From Ligula intestinalis (taxonomy: Eukaryota; Platyhelminthes; Cestoda; Diphyllobothriidea; Diphyllobothriidae): a stretch of DNA of 64,000 bases. This document shows, piece after piece, positions 51,031-62,385 of this stretch. A program made the translations under genes and the position numbers. Under the pieces are notes generated by a model. The model had not been told where the DNA came from and did not search any database. It saw only the letters and a list, made by a program, of their open reading frames with translations. Each line of letters opens with the position of its first letter. Position 1 is the stretch's first letter. The stretch is from assembly GCA_036362985.1 (NCBI GenBank), contig JAYGXS010000001.1, forward strand, positions 21,770,827 through 21,834,826, in the 5' to 3' direction.

Positions 51031-52496
51031 AAGAAACATTAACAAACGATAGGCTGGTTATAGTGTATGTACACCAATCAACTGTCCAGGGTCATCAGGT
51101 CATGAGGGCCAAGAAACTGCGATGAAAGTGGGGGTGTGGGGGGCGCAATTATAGTTATTTCAGCGTTCATCAGGGCGTCAGCAACGAAAATGAGGTAATT
51201 GTAGGGGATGCAGGCCCAATTAACTGCGACGGGCGTCTGAGCGTGACCTATAATAGTAAATCGGCTGTTGTTTTAAAATGACTCCACAGTTATCTTATAG
51301 TTTTTTTCTCTTCAAAGCCTCAATACAATTTGGCGAGCATCGCTTGTAGACCTGGAAAACATTATTTGTGTATGCCGCAATCAATCCTGCCTTCTCTTCG
51401 CCTGTGTAGATGTTAAAACTGTCAATAAGTCGACGACAAGTGGCCAACGAAATCAAGAAGCAGAGTAATCGATGGTTTTCGAGGATGGAAGCTGTGACTG
51501 AGGCCTCCTTCGAGAAGTGATTCGCCGCCGCCGCCGCCTCAGGACCTGCTGCTGTTGACCATGAGCATTTCTACCCCCATCCCCTTCTAGATCCGCGTTG
51601 CGGTTGCTAGAAGCGAACGAATGGTCGCCCTGCCTCCTGGTCCACGCATTGGAGCCTAACTTCGTTTCCGACCACAGCACGCGCTGCCCTCCTCTGCGTG
51701 CTGTTTTTGTACATCAAACTTTCGATTGGCCTTTCGTGCTGGAGCCCTTCTCCAGCCTGATTCCATGTTGCCCTCTTACAACGTCGAGGCGAGCGTGACT
51801 GTTCCTCTACGCCCGCCCCTCCGCCTCGTGCATTTGCAAATCCCTGTAAAGAAATCCCGCCTCCCCCCACCCTCCGCATGCATCGCTGGTTCATCATTTT
51901 AAAGGTGTCTTGCTCCCCCCCCCTAGTCGTCTGAATGCCTGCAATACTTTTGCTCGGCGTTCCCTGTGTACCATGCACGATTCCTTTTCTTCTTCTTCTT
52001 TCATTTACATGCTCTGAGGCAATGCTCCTCGTCAGGCCTATCTTGATATATCGTGCTGGTTAACGTTTTGTAAGTCTCTTCAGTGCTTATTTCGTGCTCC
52101 TTTGATTAATAATTAGATTTACTTATCCCTCGTCTCTCGCCTTCACATTTCACTGTTTTTTTTACTGCCTTCGACATTAATCTCGCTGCTGTCGGCTTTA
52201 GCCAGTGCTATTTAATGGGCAGCTATCGTCATTTAAACCTTCACTAAATGCGTGCGGTCACTTTCCTTGCTTTCTCCTGCGAAATCGCCGCGTTTTGACG
52301 CGTCTCAATCGCAATTCCTCAAACCCACCTACCCCACTTATTGCATCGTAAACGGAGAGCGGTTTAGAGGGCTCATTAGTCCGGTCCACAGAAGGACCCA
52401 ATTGTATTCCTTACTGCTAATATTGTTTAGATTCTCTTGATTCAGTGCTAGTTTATTAATCAGAATACATGCAACCAAGGTCAAGGGCAGAAGACA

Positions 52497-53165
52497 GTAC
52501 TCCTACTTTTACTTGATGCGCATGCTATCATGACTGATATAGCCGACCTTGATTATGTCCCCGACGCTACTTCTCCACGCGTGACGATCCGTTGCAACAG
52601 ATCTCAACAGTTCAGGCCATTCTCAGCGCCGCAAACAGAAGGTCAAAAAACCACTTTCATGTCCTGACGGACTCAGTCGAGCCAGGTTGTGAGCTGACCC
52701 CCTTTTCGACGTTTCCAATTTGGTGACGATTCCAAGTTGAGGACAGCAACACTGAACTCGTGCGATTTACGACGAAGAACGCGTCCAAACCACCTTAGTC
52801 GTCTTTCTTGGTTGACCTGGAATATGCTTGTGGTGTTGTCGCAGCAAGTGCGGACTGTCTCATTTGAGATGAAGTCGCTGTAATTCACTCGAAGGATGTT
52901 CCTCAAGCAGTAATGACCAAATACTTTCAGTTTCCTTTCGTCTTCCATTCAAGTTGTCTATAATTAACATCCATAGGAAAGAACATGAGGCACAGATACA
53001 CGGTACAAGCGGACCTTTGTGGCTATATAAATACCGTCTCGGACCCATACCCACTTTCTAAGGCTGGAGAAAAGTCGGTCGAGCTGCGTCAATTCGGAAG
53101 ACATTTTCATCCTTACTCTGTCCATTCGGCAGGAACCTCGCAGTGATGATGACCAGCCTTGCGAA
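52497..53165 (-). pseudogene. RTE-like non-LTR retrotransposon remnant, copy 2
   Basis: Minus strand: RFLPNGQSKDENVF, IATKVRLYRVSVPHVLSYGC, EDERKLKVFGHYCLRNILRV, NYSDFISNETVRTCCDNTTS, RRLRWFGRVLRRKSHEFSVA and WKRRKGGQLTTWLD, then a stop where copy 1 continues to VRQDM. Frameshifts occur near 52970 and 53090. Collinear with 32530-33290. Confidence 0.87.
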
Positions 53166-54705
53166 TGGCGCCGACGCACGTCTGTTAGTTTATAAATGAG
53201 CGAGGGCAAGGGGCAAAGAATGGAGGGAGTCAATGAATTTAATTGTAGCTAACTAGATCTACGGGCAAAGGACAAGGGGAACGATGGTAGGCCAATTGGG
53301 TACACGTACTCCGGATAAATCTAGTTACTAATTCGTCGTTAGTAGTAAATGAAATAAGAGTAAAACATTGGCGTGCCTAATAATCATAACACTGAATGTT
53401 TATACGTGTGTGGTGTCAAGTTGCGTGGCTGAGTGGCAGGCGCGCTGGACCAACACAGGAGCAGATCAAGGTACGGCAAGAGTTATTCGAGTTGCGCTTC
53501 TATAACAAGCGCCAAACATGGGGCGCGTGGTGACAGGCGTATATGCAGGCGCGAGCCCCGGCAACCAGCTCCGGTCATCTTGACATAAAGCACAGATGGG
53601 TAGGGGAAGGGAGGATGCGATAGATGCAGCGCAAGCCTACTACCACTTGAAACTTATTTCCGTGTGACTGCGATTGACTCCGGCATGATGAATCACGTGT
53701 GAGACATCGACAGTTGAATTGTCGTTGTAGGGAGGTAGATCGTCATTCTTTTGACGTGTGGTTTCCATGTTGTTCCCAGCAGCAGCAGTAGTTAATTTTG
53801 TGCACTTAACGTCTCGTTAGATCAAACGCTCCCCCTCGCAGCGTCTGACTTGAACTTCTGGTCCGTGCATAGGCATATGGGTCAATACCTGAGTGACTTT
53901 ATTTGCCTGTAGGTAAACTCTGTTTAACTTATGGGTTACTGAACGCCTCTTTGTTGTCCTACCGGATTTGTGAGGCTGTTTTCAGACTCCAAAAGTCATA
54001 ACCATTTAAACCTTGTATGTTACAGGTGGAATAGCCACTTATCGCCAATGCGGGGCACGCGACGGTGTGGATGCCATCTCGATGGACAACTGTTAGGCTA
54101 GACTTCAAAAAGGTGTATGATGCGTAAACTGCCTAACGTCAGTTGCGCTGTTTTCTACGTTCCCCATTCTCGGAAACTGACAGGTGATATCATCTTTTAA
54201 AGTATCAGACGGTCGTAGGCCCTTCCCAGTATACAACGGCTCTTTGGCAACTGCGTAGCATTACTATTTTAGTGAAGCTCGCTTCCAAAAAAACATCTTA
54301 GTAGCAGTCACTTGTAATAGTTTTTACAATCATTAGTCTCGATTTTCATTGTTCACCAAATGGGGCGATTTTAGAAAAATCGTGCCTTAAAGGTAGTGTG
54401 ATTAACAATGTAATAAGGAAGTAGGCCGACCAAAGCGCTTAGCCTCTGCTTCCGGTCATCAATAAAATTGTCTCGGCGCGCTTTGACAGTGCTGATCTGG
54501 ATCTATATTTTCGTTTTCTGTCACGTATTTGGGGATACATATAGTGCACTAAGCACCTTTTCCTCAAAATCAGTTCCTTAAGGGAAAAAATATCATGGGC
54601 ACAATACAACTTGGCAGTGGGCGACATATGTAACGTGAATTTCTACTTTTTGGGGTGCCTGATTGACTTAGGAGCCCTATTAGCAAATCGGATTCGACAC
54701 GAATC

Positions 54706-54811
54706 CGATTCCAGCTGGACAACTTTACAAATGTAGAGTCCGATTCCAGCTCGAAATGCACACAATGTAGTGTACGATTCCAACTCTACAATTGCTCTAC
54801 AATGTAGAGTC
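54706..54811. repeat. Tandem repeat, three units of 34-37 bp
   Basis: Units at 54706-54740, 54741-54774 and 54775-54811 each start CGATTCCA(G/A)CT and end with (A)CAAATGTAGAGTC, CAATGTAGTGTA or CAATGTAGAGTC. Confidence 0.8.
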
Positions 54812-55789
54812 ATAAGTTTTTATCCGAGCAGGGATTACCCTATTCCTCGCAAAAACCCCCCAATTTGAAACGCAGTAGAAGAGCACTTTTTGGAGACGTG
54901 TAAATGATAGAATAATGTATCATGTAAAAAAATATCGATATCAACAGCGTAAATCTTTGACTTGGTAAAGCGCCGCTTTGGGTTATCATCCCAGCCGCCG
55001 CTGAAGAGGACCTCGGCAGTTATCTTGTCGCAGAACAAAGTTCTCAATATTCTGTCTGCGAAGACGTTGATGTTGGACCCTCCGAGGTCTCTAAGGTGGC
55101 CAATCTGATATGCCTATGTTAGTAATGTATTTTAACCTACCAGCTGGCGGCGGAAAGCCTCGTCGTCGCATTGTGCATCCAGGCGGTCGTAGTCCACAAG
55201 GGTTTCCACCTAGGTGTACATTCAGGTCAGTGTACAGTTCCCTGTGGAGAACAATAGTGAGTGGGTTTTGTAGCTACTTAAGTGTTGGCTACTTTGTTCC
55301 GGGTTTGATATTTTGGAGAGGCCACCGGCCCTGCACGTTAATCATATTATACTTCATGTAATCTAAGGATTTTACAATAAAATCTCTGTTACGCAAAAGC
55401 AGTTCACGCTTCCATTTATTTTTTCGCCACTACCTCTGTACGGAATACACTATTCCTTCCATTTGGTGCCTCAATTTTTTTCTCCTTATTTAAGGAACAG
55501 GGTCTGGAGATCACAATGGCAAGGGTCTCACATATTAACTTAATCTGCTGCGGTAGTGGAGCCAGTATGCCTGGCTTTCCGCGTGGCAGACTTAGCAGTC
55601 CGATGTTGTAGCATGCGGTTCGTCCTGTAACGTGCGATTCTTACCAGCTCAAATCATAAGGCTTGTGGCGGGTGGCCACAACGTCTGCCTCCCCCCCCCA
55701 TTGTTCTGCAATGCCAGCGGCTCCCAACGTCGTTTGTATTCGCACGCGGCTGTTCACACTTGCTGACATGAAGATCACTTGACCGATAT

Positions 55790-56345
55790 TCACTCCCTCA
55801 CACACGTGCTCCGCACCCGCGCACACACACACGTATACGCGTGCCTAGCTAGTCGCGGTTTTTCAAGTGCCACTCGAACACGCCGAGCCGCGGCCACGCA
55901 GCAGGAGACCTTTACAGGCAACATCCGCTCGGACAATTGCAACACACCAATAACAGAACACTTTAACTCGCTTCATATTCATGTGAATGCAACTGTCATC
56001 GTCCCATACAACATACAGTCGGCTCTCTCAGGTCTGGCTGGACGCAGTCAACACGATCTCTCCTCTTCTCCATCTGTGTTTTTGATGACAGAGCAGCCCC
56101 TCTTAACTATGCTGCTCCGACTCCTCCTCCTCTTCACAGCCGGGATTGTGGCTCGCCCGGCGGGGCTCCGGATCCAACAAGGGCTACTAGCCAGCCAGTC
56201 ACCTGAGACTGCAACTGGAAGTTCTGCACACAATAAACCACTCCTTTTGGTGACTTCTGCTTTTTATTTTCTAACCTGGGATTGGGCTTGATGATTATAG
56301 TGATTCGATTATACCTACGACTCAGACCCCTACAGACTTAAAACC
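55790..56345 (+). repeat. Dispersed repeat J, long copy with 2A-like leader
   Basis: Shares with 61975-62385: GCAGCAGG, CCTTTxCAGGCGACA-like text, AATTGCAACACA, AATAACAGA, CTCAGGTCTGGC(T/G)GGACGCAG, TCAACAC, ACTGCAA(C/T)TGG(A/G)AGTTCTG, AATAAACCACTCC and TGGTGACTTCTG. Between TCAACAC and GACTGCAA this copy has about 130 extra bases coding MLLRLLLLFTAGIVARPAGL then [10 protein letters not shown] (56109-56201), like 23506-23595. A single frame, 55779-56291, spans most of it. The nature (LTR, or 5' end of a non-LTR element) is unresolved. Confidence 0.65.
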
Positions 56346-59300
56346 CCTTTGCCTGCAGCAGTCAGTAGCTACATCGTCCAGCACGCAATTAATCAAGATT
56401 TTACTCATATCGGTGAGTAACAGTGGGTCAAGTTGAGCATTTAAACACCGAAACATGTTGTTAATTGAGGTTCAAATACTTATAATCTTTGACGTATTTG
56501 TCTGCCGCAATAAGCAGCACAGCAGTGTAGCATACTTTGACGTCCAGTTGCTCACTCTTGTCCACTGGAAGTCGCTTGGACTATTCGAATTTAGATGGAT
56601 CCCATGAGATACGATCTAGCTGCTTACTGCTGCAGAGGAGAAAACAGTATGCGTACTAGAATTATACTTGGAATTAATTCTATGGTAAGCATAAAGACAA
56701 TGGCATGGGAATAGCTGGGCATTAAGATCATGGTGGCCCCGCCATTACCTCTTTTAAATGGACGGTGAGAAAGGAGGCCGGATAGTGCAAGTGGATATGT
56801 CTTAATCACAAGACAGGTTTATTATATTAGACTACGCTGTCTAAATGGCATTAGTAGCAATCACATGACAATCTATGTATTACAGAGGTGCCTGCAGGCC
56901 TTCCTTATCCACATTTACTTATGATAATATTTCGGATACGGAATAGGGAGGCTGGCAGGATAATTTCGGGCTCAATGGCCATCGTCAGCCGGTCACACGC
57001 CAACCCACGACCAGAAAGAAGGGGTTTCCGCGAGCTAGAGTGAGCGCCCAGTTAAAATTACAGCAGTCTTCGACGGTTTTCTGTCAGCTATAATAGGTAA
57101 CCAATCATTGTAGCATGCTGTGACTTCTAATTGATCACTCTGACTTACGTGGAGCCACTTGGTACGATACAAATAGAAACTCTGGCAGATGCTTTTTTCG
57201 GCAGACAGAAAAACCTGCCTTGCTGTTATCATTTGCATTTTAAGTAAGCGCATACCGTGATGTCCAGCTGCTCACTCCAGCCCGCAGGACGTCACTGGGT
57301 TGATTTAAATTCTGCAGTATCTCATTAAGTACCTAGAACAAACTGCATACTATAAAATAGTGCTAAACGAATGCCACGTATAATGGAATTATTCAGGATG
57401 AAACACATGCTGACTTCAAAGTGCTTTCTTGCACATGAACGGTCGAAGAGAGTTGATGATCAAGCTCGCGGAAGGTTCGGTTAAATTTTGAAACAGGTCT
57501 TCAATTACAAGGGATTATTTAAACGGGGTCGAGCCACTAATTATCGTGCAATCGTAATCATAAAATGGTTCAGTCATGGCAGGATGCCGGCTTTTGAATG
57601 TACTCCTTTTTGGTCGCTTGCAAAACGGCAGCCAATAAAACCTTTTCATTCAAATATATATTCCCTAGAAGCCGTTGTCGGAGATATCCTTTTTACAGGC
57701 AAAACCGGACATCCTGGCGTGACTTAAATACTATTCTGCACGATAATCAATATTACAAATCCACTTAAGCGATCCTTTTTTTAATCGGAAACGCATGCCA
57801 GAATTTAGATCAACATTTAATGTTATTGGGCGCTAACCGTATCTTAGAGGGACCTGCAGTAGTAGTGAATCAGGCTTATTAACTTATTTCAGGTTTTCGT
57901 GGCAACTTAAATTCTTCGAACCCGGTCCTGGATAGAAAGAGAAGTTGGACCCCAATTGAGAAGATATTATCTTCCAGGCAGACACATTGGAAAATAGGTT
58001 GGAAAAACTTGGCAGCTCAACTACGGTACACGCCTGGAGTCGCTAGAGCCTGCATTTTCAGTGTCATTAGGGCACACTCCAGAGCGTCTTGAATGATAAT
58101 CGGTCTGAATCGGTTTTGGTGTTGATTTTTGTCCGTTTGGATAAGGGAGATCGGCCGAGAGTTAGACTGCCATTGGTACGCGAGTCAGTACGCGCGATAG
58201 GTGGAGCCTTGCAACAGGCGTCCGGAATAGGGCTTATAATTTGCGACCACAAGGAGATTGCATATAAAAACGAGCAAGAAAGTTTGGTTCGTCTATTTCG
58301 CAAAAATCTTAAAAAGACTTCCAGCGAGCGAAGCTGCAATTTGGCCAATTAGGTAGATGTATAAGACCTATATGCCTGGATTAACTGTCCAGTCAGATTG
58401 TCAAGTACCTTGCATTTGCACTGTCAGAAAATATCTAAGCAGACAAGAGGCAATAAACGCAGTAAAGAATAGCGCGCACGAGAAGAGGAAAAATACGCAT
58501 ACGCTTCGGTCTACTTTCAGTGCTCCTCCCTTGCCTTTCTATCGGCAACTTGTCCATGACAGATGTATTGCAGTGGTTTAAGGTAATGGAGAAGACCCTT
58601 GCCGCTGTACCCTCAGTTCCGGCCCCGTGTGGGAAGAGGCGAATTGGAACGCTAGGTATGAGGCATAGCATATTCGGTATAGAGCTAGTGGAGAATTGAT
58701 TGGAGGCAGGTTGACAGCCGAACGAGCGTGTGCCCGCGGCCGTGAGGGCCATCGTCCGAAGTGTGAGAGCGCATAAGTCATCACAGCATCACCAGCGATG
58801 ATTGGCCAGACCGGCTTGGGGCAGGCAGACACTGATACGCAAGTGTTAACAGTCGCGAGAGGCGAGAAATTGAGCGTTGCACGCGGAGATGTGTCCATGC
58901 AGAGGTGGTGCTTAGTACTACTGTCAAGTCCTCTCCTTCAATAGGATACGTCCAGATTGTGTAAGGTTATCATTTATTCTTAATACACAGACCGCCAACC
59001 CATGCTAGCGAAGAAATCGTTGTTGTAATACCCACTACAGTGGCCTAACTGAACATTCGTCCATTCTTCTCCCACGTTTCTTCGCTTGAACAGAACTAGA
59101 CTGATTGACAGGAACACCTACAACAACAGCTATCGTATTAGCCTTCTTCTGCCTGCTTCACCTAGTGTTCAGAATTGACCCCCCAGCAACTGGAAATGTT
59201 GTGCCAACCAGCACCTGCTATAAGTAAGCCTGAGATAAGAGGACGTGTGGCGGTCCTGAGATCAGCCCCTGCATTTAAACGCTTTCGCTGCAGCGCCCTG

Positions 59301-60100
59301 CGTTACTCATCATGCCTTTGCCCACCTCTTGCTCCTTGTCGAGGCACCCGCATTGTTGCCTCTTGGTCGTGTGAGGCCTCAAGGTCATCGTGATACCTTG
59401 CCTCGCGAGCTGTGCGCCTTCTCCTGATTGGTTGCAGGACAAATCAGAGGTTGCCTCCGACCCTGCACAGAACACGGACGCAACAACTGGCTTGTAATCT
59501 GTGAGCCGCTCTTTTCTGTAGGGTCTTTTGTCAGCTCCTTTTCTTACAGTACACTGTCCTACCTAATTTGTCTTATTGACTTCTGACTTAGAGAACCTTC
59601 TGTAATCGACTACCACTCCTTTCGACAGATGGAGAGCACGCAAACTTGCGTTAGCAAGATGCCGACACTTTGCTGTCCAATGTCCAAAAGTTTCAGATTT
59701 TTAAGTACTTTACTGTTTACTTTCGCTTCAGTCAGCCAACGTGCCAGGCATCAGTTATATATGTATTGGAAGGAGATCACGTCTAGCTTGGTTTTCCACT
59801 AACACCGATAGGGTGTATGGTAATACGCGACAACAGGAACCCACAGTGCAACACACGTCCGTTTTGCGTACAATGGGCGAAGATTTCAACCAAACAAGTG
59901 GGCCTCTGGGAGCCCATCGTACGCCGCAGGGGCCAAAATAATAAAGAGACATTGCAACCCGTCGCAGGGTTCAGCGTACCGTGAAAGTTTCAAAAGGGCG
60001 TTGGATTATTTGCAGGGAGGAAAAGGTGCTGAAGGTTTTGGCCGAATGGGATGAATGTATCCCGCAACCAATCGATGAGTGTCCATCCACCAGTGTTAAT

Positions 60101-60759
60101 ATTATTTGTTTGTGCACCGATCTTTTTCTCAGGATGTGCCCATCCTGGGATAATGATTTTGCGAGTTGGATCAACCAACTGTGTTCCGCAAAGCTACTGA
60201 TAATTGATATGTTACTAGCCACCTGTCAGTAACACATCTTTTTTATGTTTTTATAATAGTGTTCCGGCAGACACACTTGAATTACTGTGATATAGCTATT
60301 TCGGGCTATTGGCCCTCATCAGCCACAGGCAGCCAACTCTAGTGTAGCAGCTGAAATTGCCGCCACACCCGAGTTTTGAACTGGCGCCTCGCCGGTCAGG
60401 GGCAGACGTCCTAACCATTGAGCCATCGAGTTCGGTGTCCAGCCGGTTTTAGATCGGGCGTATATATTATTTGTTTGTGCACCGATCTATTCCTCAGGAT
60501 GCGCCCATCCTGGGATAATGATTTTGCGAGTTGGATCAACCAACTGTGTTCCGCAAAGCTACTGATAATTGATATGTTACTAGCCACCTGTCAGTAACAC
60601 ATCTTTTTTATGTTTTTATAATAGTGTTCCGGCAGACACACTTAAATTACTGTGATATGGCTATTTCGGGCTATTGGCCCTCATCAGCCACACGCAGCCA
60701 ACTCTAGTGCTGCAGCTGAAATTGCCGCCGCACCCGAGTTTTGAACTCGCGTCTCGCCG
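60101..60759. repeat. Direct duplication, two copies of about 293 bp offset by 365 bp
   Basis: Copies 60101-60393 and 60466-60759 are almost identical (for example TTTTTATGTTTTTATAATAG, CTATTTCGGGCTATTGGCCC). They are separated by a 72-bp stretch that completes a tRNA-like sequence in copy 1 only. The high identity suggests a recent event. Noncoding. Confidence 0.92.
60370..60430 (-). mobile_element. tRNA-like SINE head, minus strand
   Basis: Minus strand: A box TGGCTCAATGG (60415-60425), then TTAGGACGTCTGCCCC, and a B box region GTTCAAAACTC (60371-60381). The duplicate at 60737 keeps only the B-box side, so one duplication breakpoint lies inside the tRNA-like body. Not a functional tRNA. 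Confidence 0.6.
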
Positions 60760-60780
60760 AAACCGGCAGCACAGCGAACC

Positions 60781-60950
60781 TGTGGCTCGATGTTTAGAGC
60801 ATTGGATGTCTTACCAACAGTTCGCGGGTCCGAGCCCCAGTTGATGCACCATCTGGGCTCGGGTATGGCTGGCTGATAACGACTAGTAAGCCACAAATTG
60901 TCATTCCAGTCTCCATTGCCTTTGTCAGCAATTTTCATCTGCGGTCCCCA
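60781..60950 (+). mobile_element. tRNA-derived SINE, plus strand
   Basis: A box TGGCTCGATGTTTAGAGC (from 60783) and B box GGGTCCGAGCCCC (60826 to about 60839), followed by a body with TATGGCTGGCTGATAACGAC and GCCACAAATTGTCATTCC. A similar tail (GGCTGACTGATGACAGCTAA, GAGCCAAAAATTGCCCTCC) is at about 32445-32500, and a reverse relative is at 11950-12010. The head looks like a tRNA with a long variable region; the anticodon is not assigned. Confidence 0.65.
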
Positions 60951-61974
60951 AGGTCGAGCTTACTCTCTCCTCCATCACCCAAGGACCGTTAAACCGTTCA
61001 AGCCCGTTAACTAATAATTTGGGGATGGAGTATCGCAGGGAGTTAACTCAGTTTAACTCTAGCAGCTGCAATCTTTAGACTATGGTTACTTAGGAGAGAA
61101 GAGAGAAGGCGGTGGGAAGGCCAGAGTCTTAGGAATAGTGTATTCTGTACAGAAGGATAAGAAAGTAGATGGAAAGAGATTTGACAATCGGATGGCTCAA
61201 GTCCGGCTGCGAGTGCGTCAATTCCGGAGTAACTAGAGCATCGGGAATCGCCGGTGCATGCTTTTTTATGGCAGCAAATCACGCGACTAATGTCTAGACT
61301 AGCGGTCGTTGCGCGATCTTGAGATGGACGAAGGCTGGTGTGGGTACGCGGGCCTTGCAGGCCAAAGGCGCCTGGCGTCAGTGGCTGATCTTGGGCTCCA
61401 AGTAGCTGCTAGGAGCCACTACAAAGGCATTAGTAGTTTACGAGCGACACCCCAGAAATTGTTCTCCGGCAAAACACGTGGTTTTAGTATAAGTCGTGGA
61501 CGCCCCAGATCTCGCATGTGCGAGAGTGCCATAAAGGCCAGAGTACGATGCTGCCGTGGAGCTAAACGACTGAGGATCCAACATTCCAGTGCTATGACAG
61601 CGAGTGACTATATAAGAAGAAGGGTGGCAGAAAGATGAGTAGAAGGAGGACAAGTCACGTTAGTGTTGCTGTGGTCGGCCCCAGTAAATATAGGAGGCAT
61701 AATTTACTGGGCGCGTGAAGGCGACACTTATATGACGCTACCAAAACAGCGGCTCTCACGGACACGTGACTGATGTGATCGTCACCAGATGACGCAAATG
61801 TCCGCACATGTCCGCACGCAAAACGCTCGCCTAAACGTCGCCATGGGCTGCGTGGTATAACTCTACACCAAGGAACTCTCCAGTGTTCTTTACCCCAAAA
61901 GCTGCATGCACATGTTACCTCAGTCGTCGCATAAAATTGCAGGCCAACCGCGGCAAGAAAAGTAAACCAGCTAA

Positions 61975-62385
61975 ATTGCGCACACACCCCTGCATACACG
62001 CGCGTCCTAAATAGTCACAACTTCATAAGGACTACTTACTACCTCATTTCTTTGGCCAACGCAGCAGGGGGCCTTTGCAGGCGACACCCCCTCGGGAAAT
62101 TGCAACACATCAATAACAGACCGCTTGAACATGCTCCGCAATCCTACCTAAGCAGCTGCCACCACCGTCTCGTGCACTCTCAGGTCTGGCGGGACGCAGT
62201 CAACACTAGCCCTGGCTTCGCCAGTGGCCACTGCCACCTGGGACTGCAATTGGGAGTTCTGTACATAATAAACCACTCCTTCTGGTGACTTCTGTCTTTT
62301 AACTTCCAACCTGGGATTTCGACCTGTTGATTGTAGCGATCTAGCCACAACTACTACTTAGACCCCAACACAGGCCATTGCGATG
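61975..62385 (+). repeat. Dispersed repeat J, short copy
   Basis: Second copy of 55790-56345 without the 2A-like insert. Ends with CATAATAAACCACTCC and TGGTGACTTCTGTCTTT, suggesting a polyadenylation signal near the 3' end. Confidence 0.65.

Noticed and set aside
53427..53480. tRNA-like text (GTGGCTGAGTGGCAGGCGC)
   Set aside because: An A-box-like start, but I could not find a matching B box or stems. It may be a decayed SINE head.
55496..55620. Possible RabGAP exon 8 after TTATTTAAG, starting EQGLEITMARV
   Set aside because: The translation does not resemble the family's C-terminal segment and soon runs into a stop.
58067..58600. Opposed open frames of 74-105 codons on both strands
   Set aside because: I recognise no domain, and codon pattern gives no preference for either strand. 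Searching with a protein database would decide.
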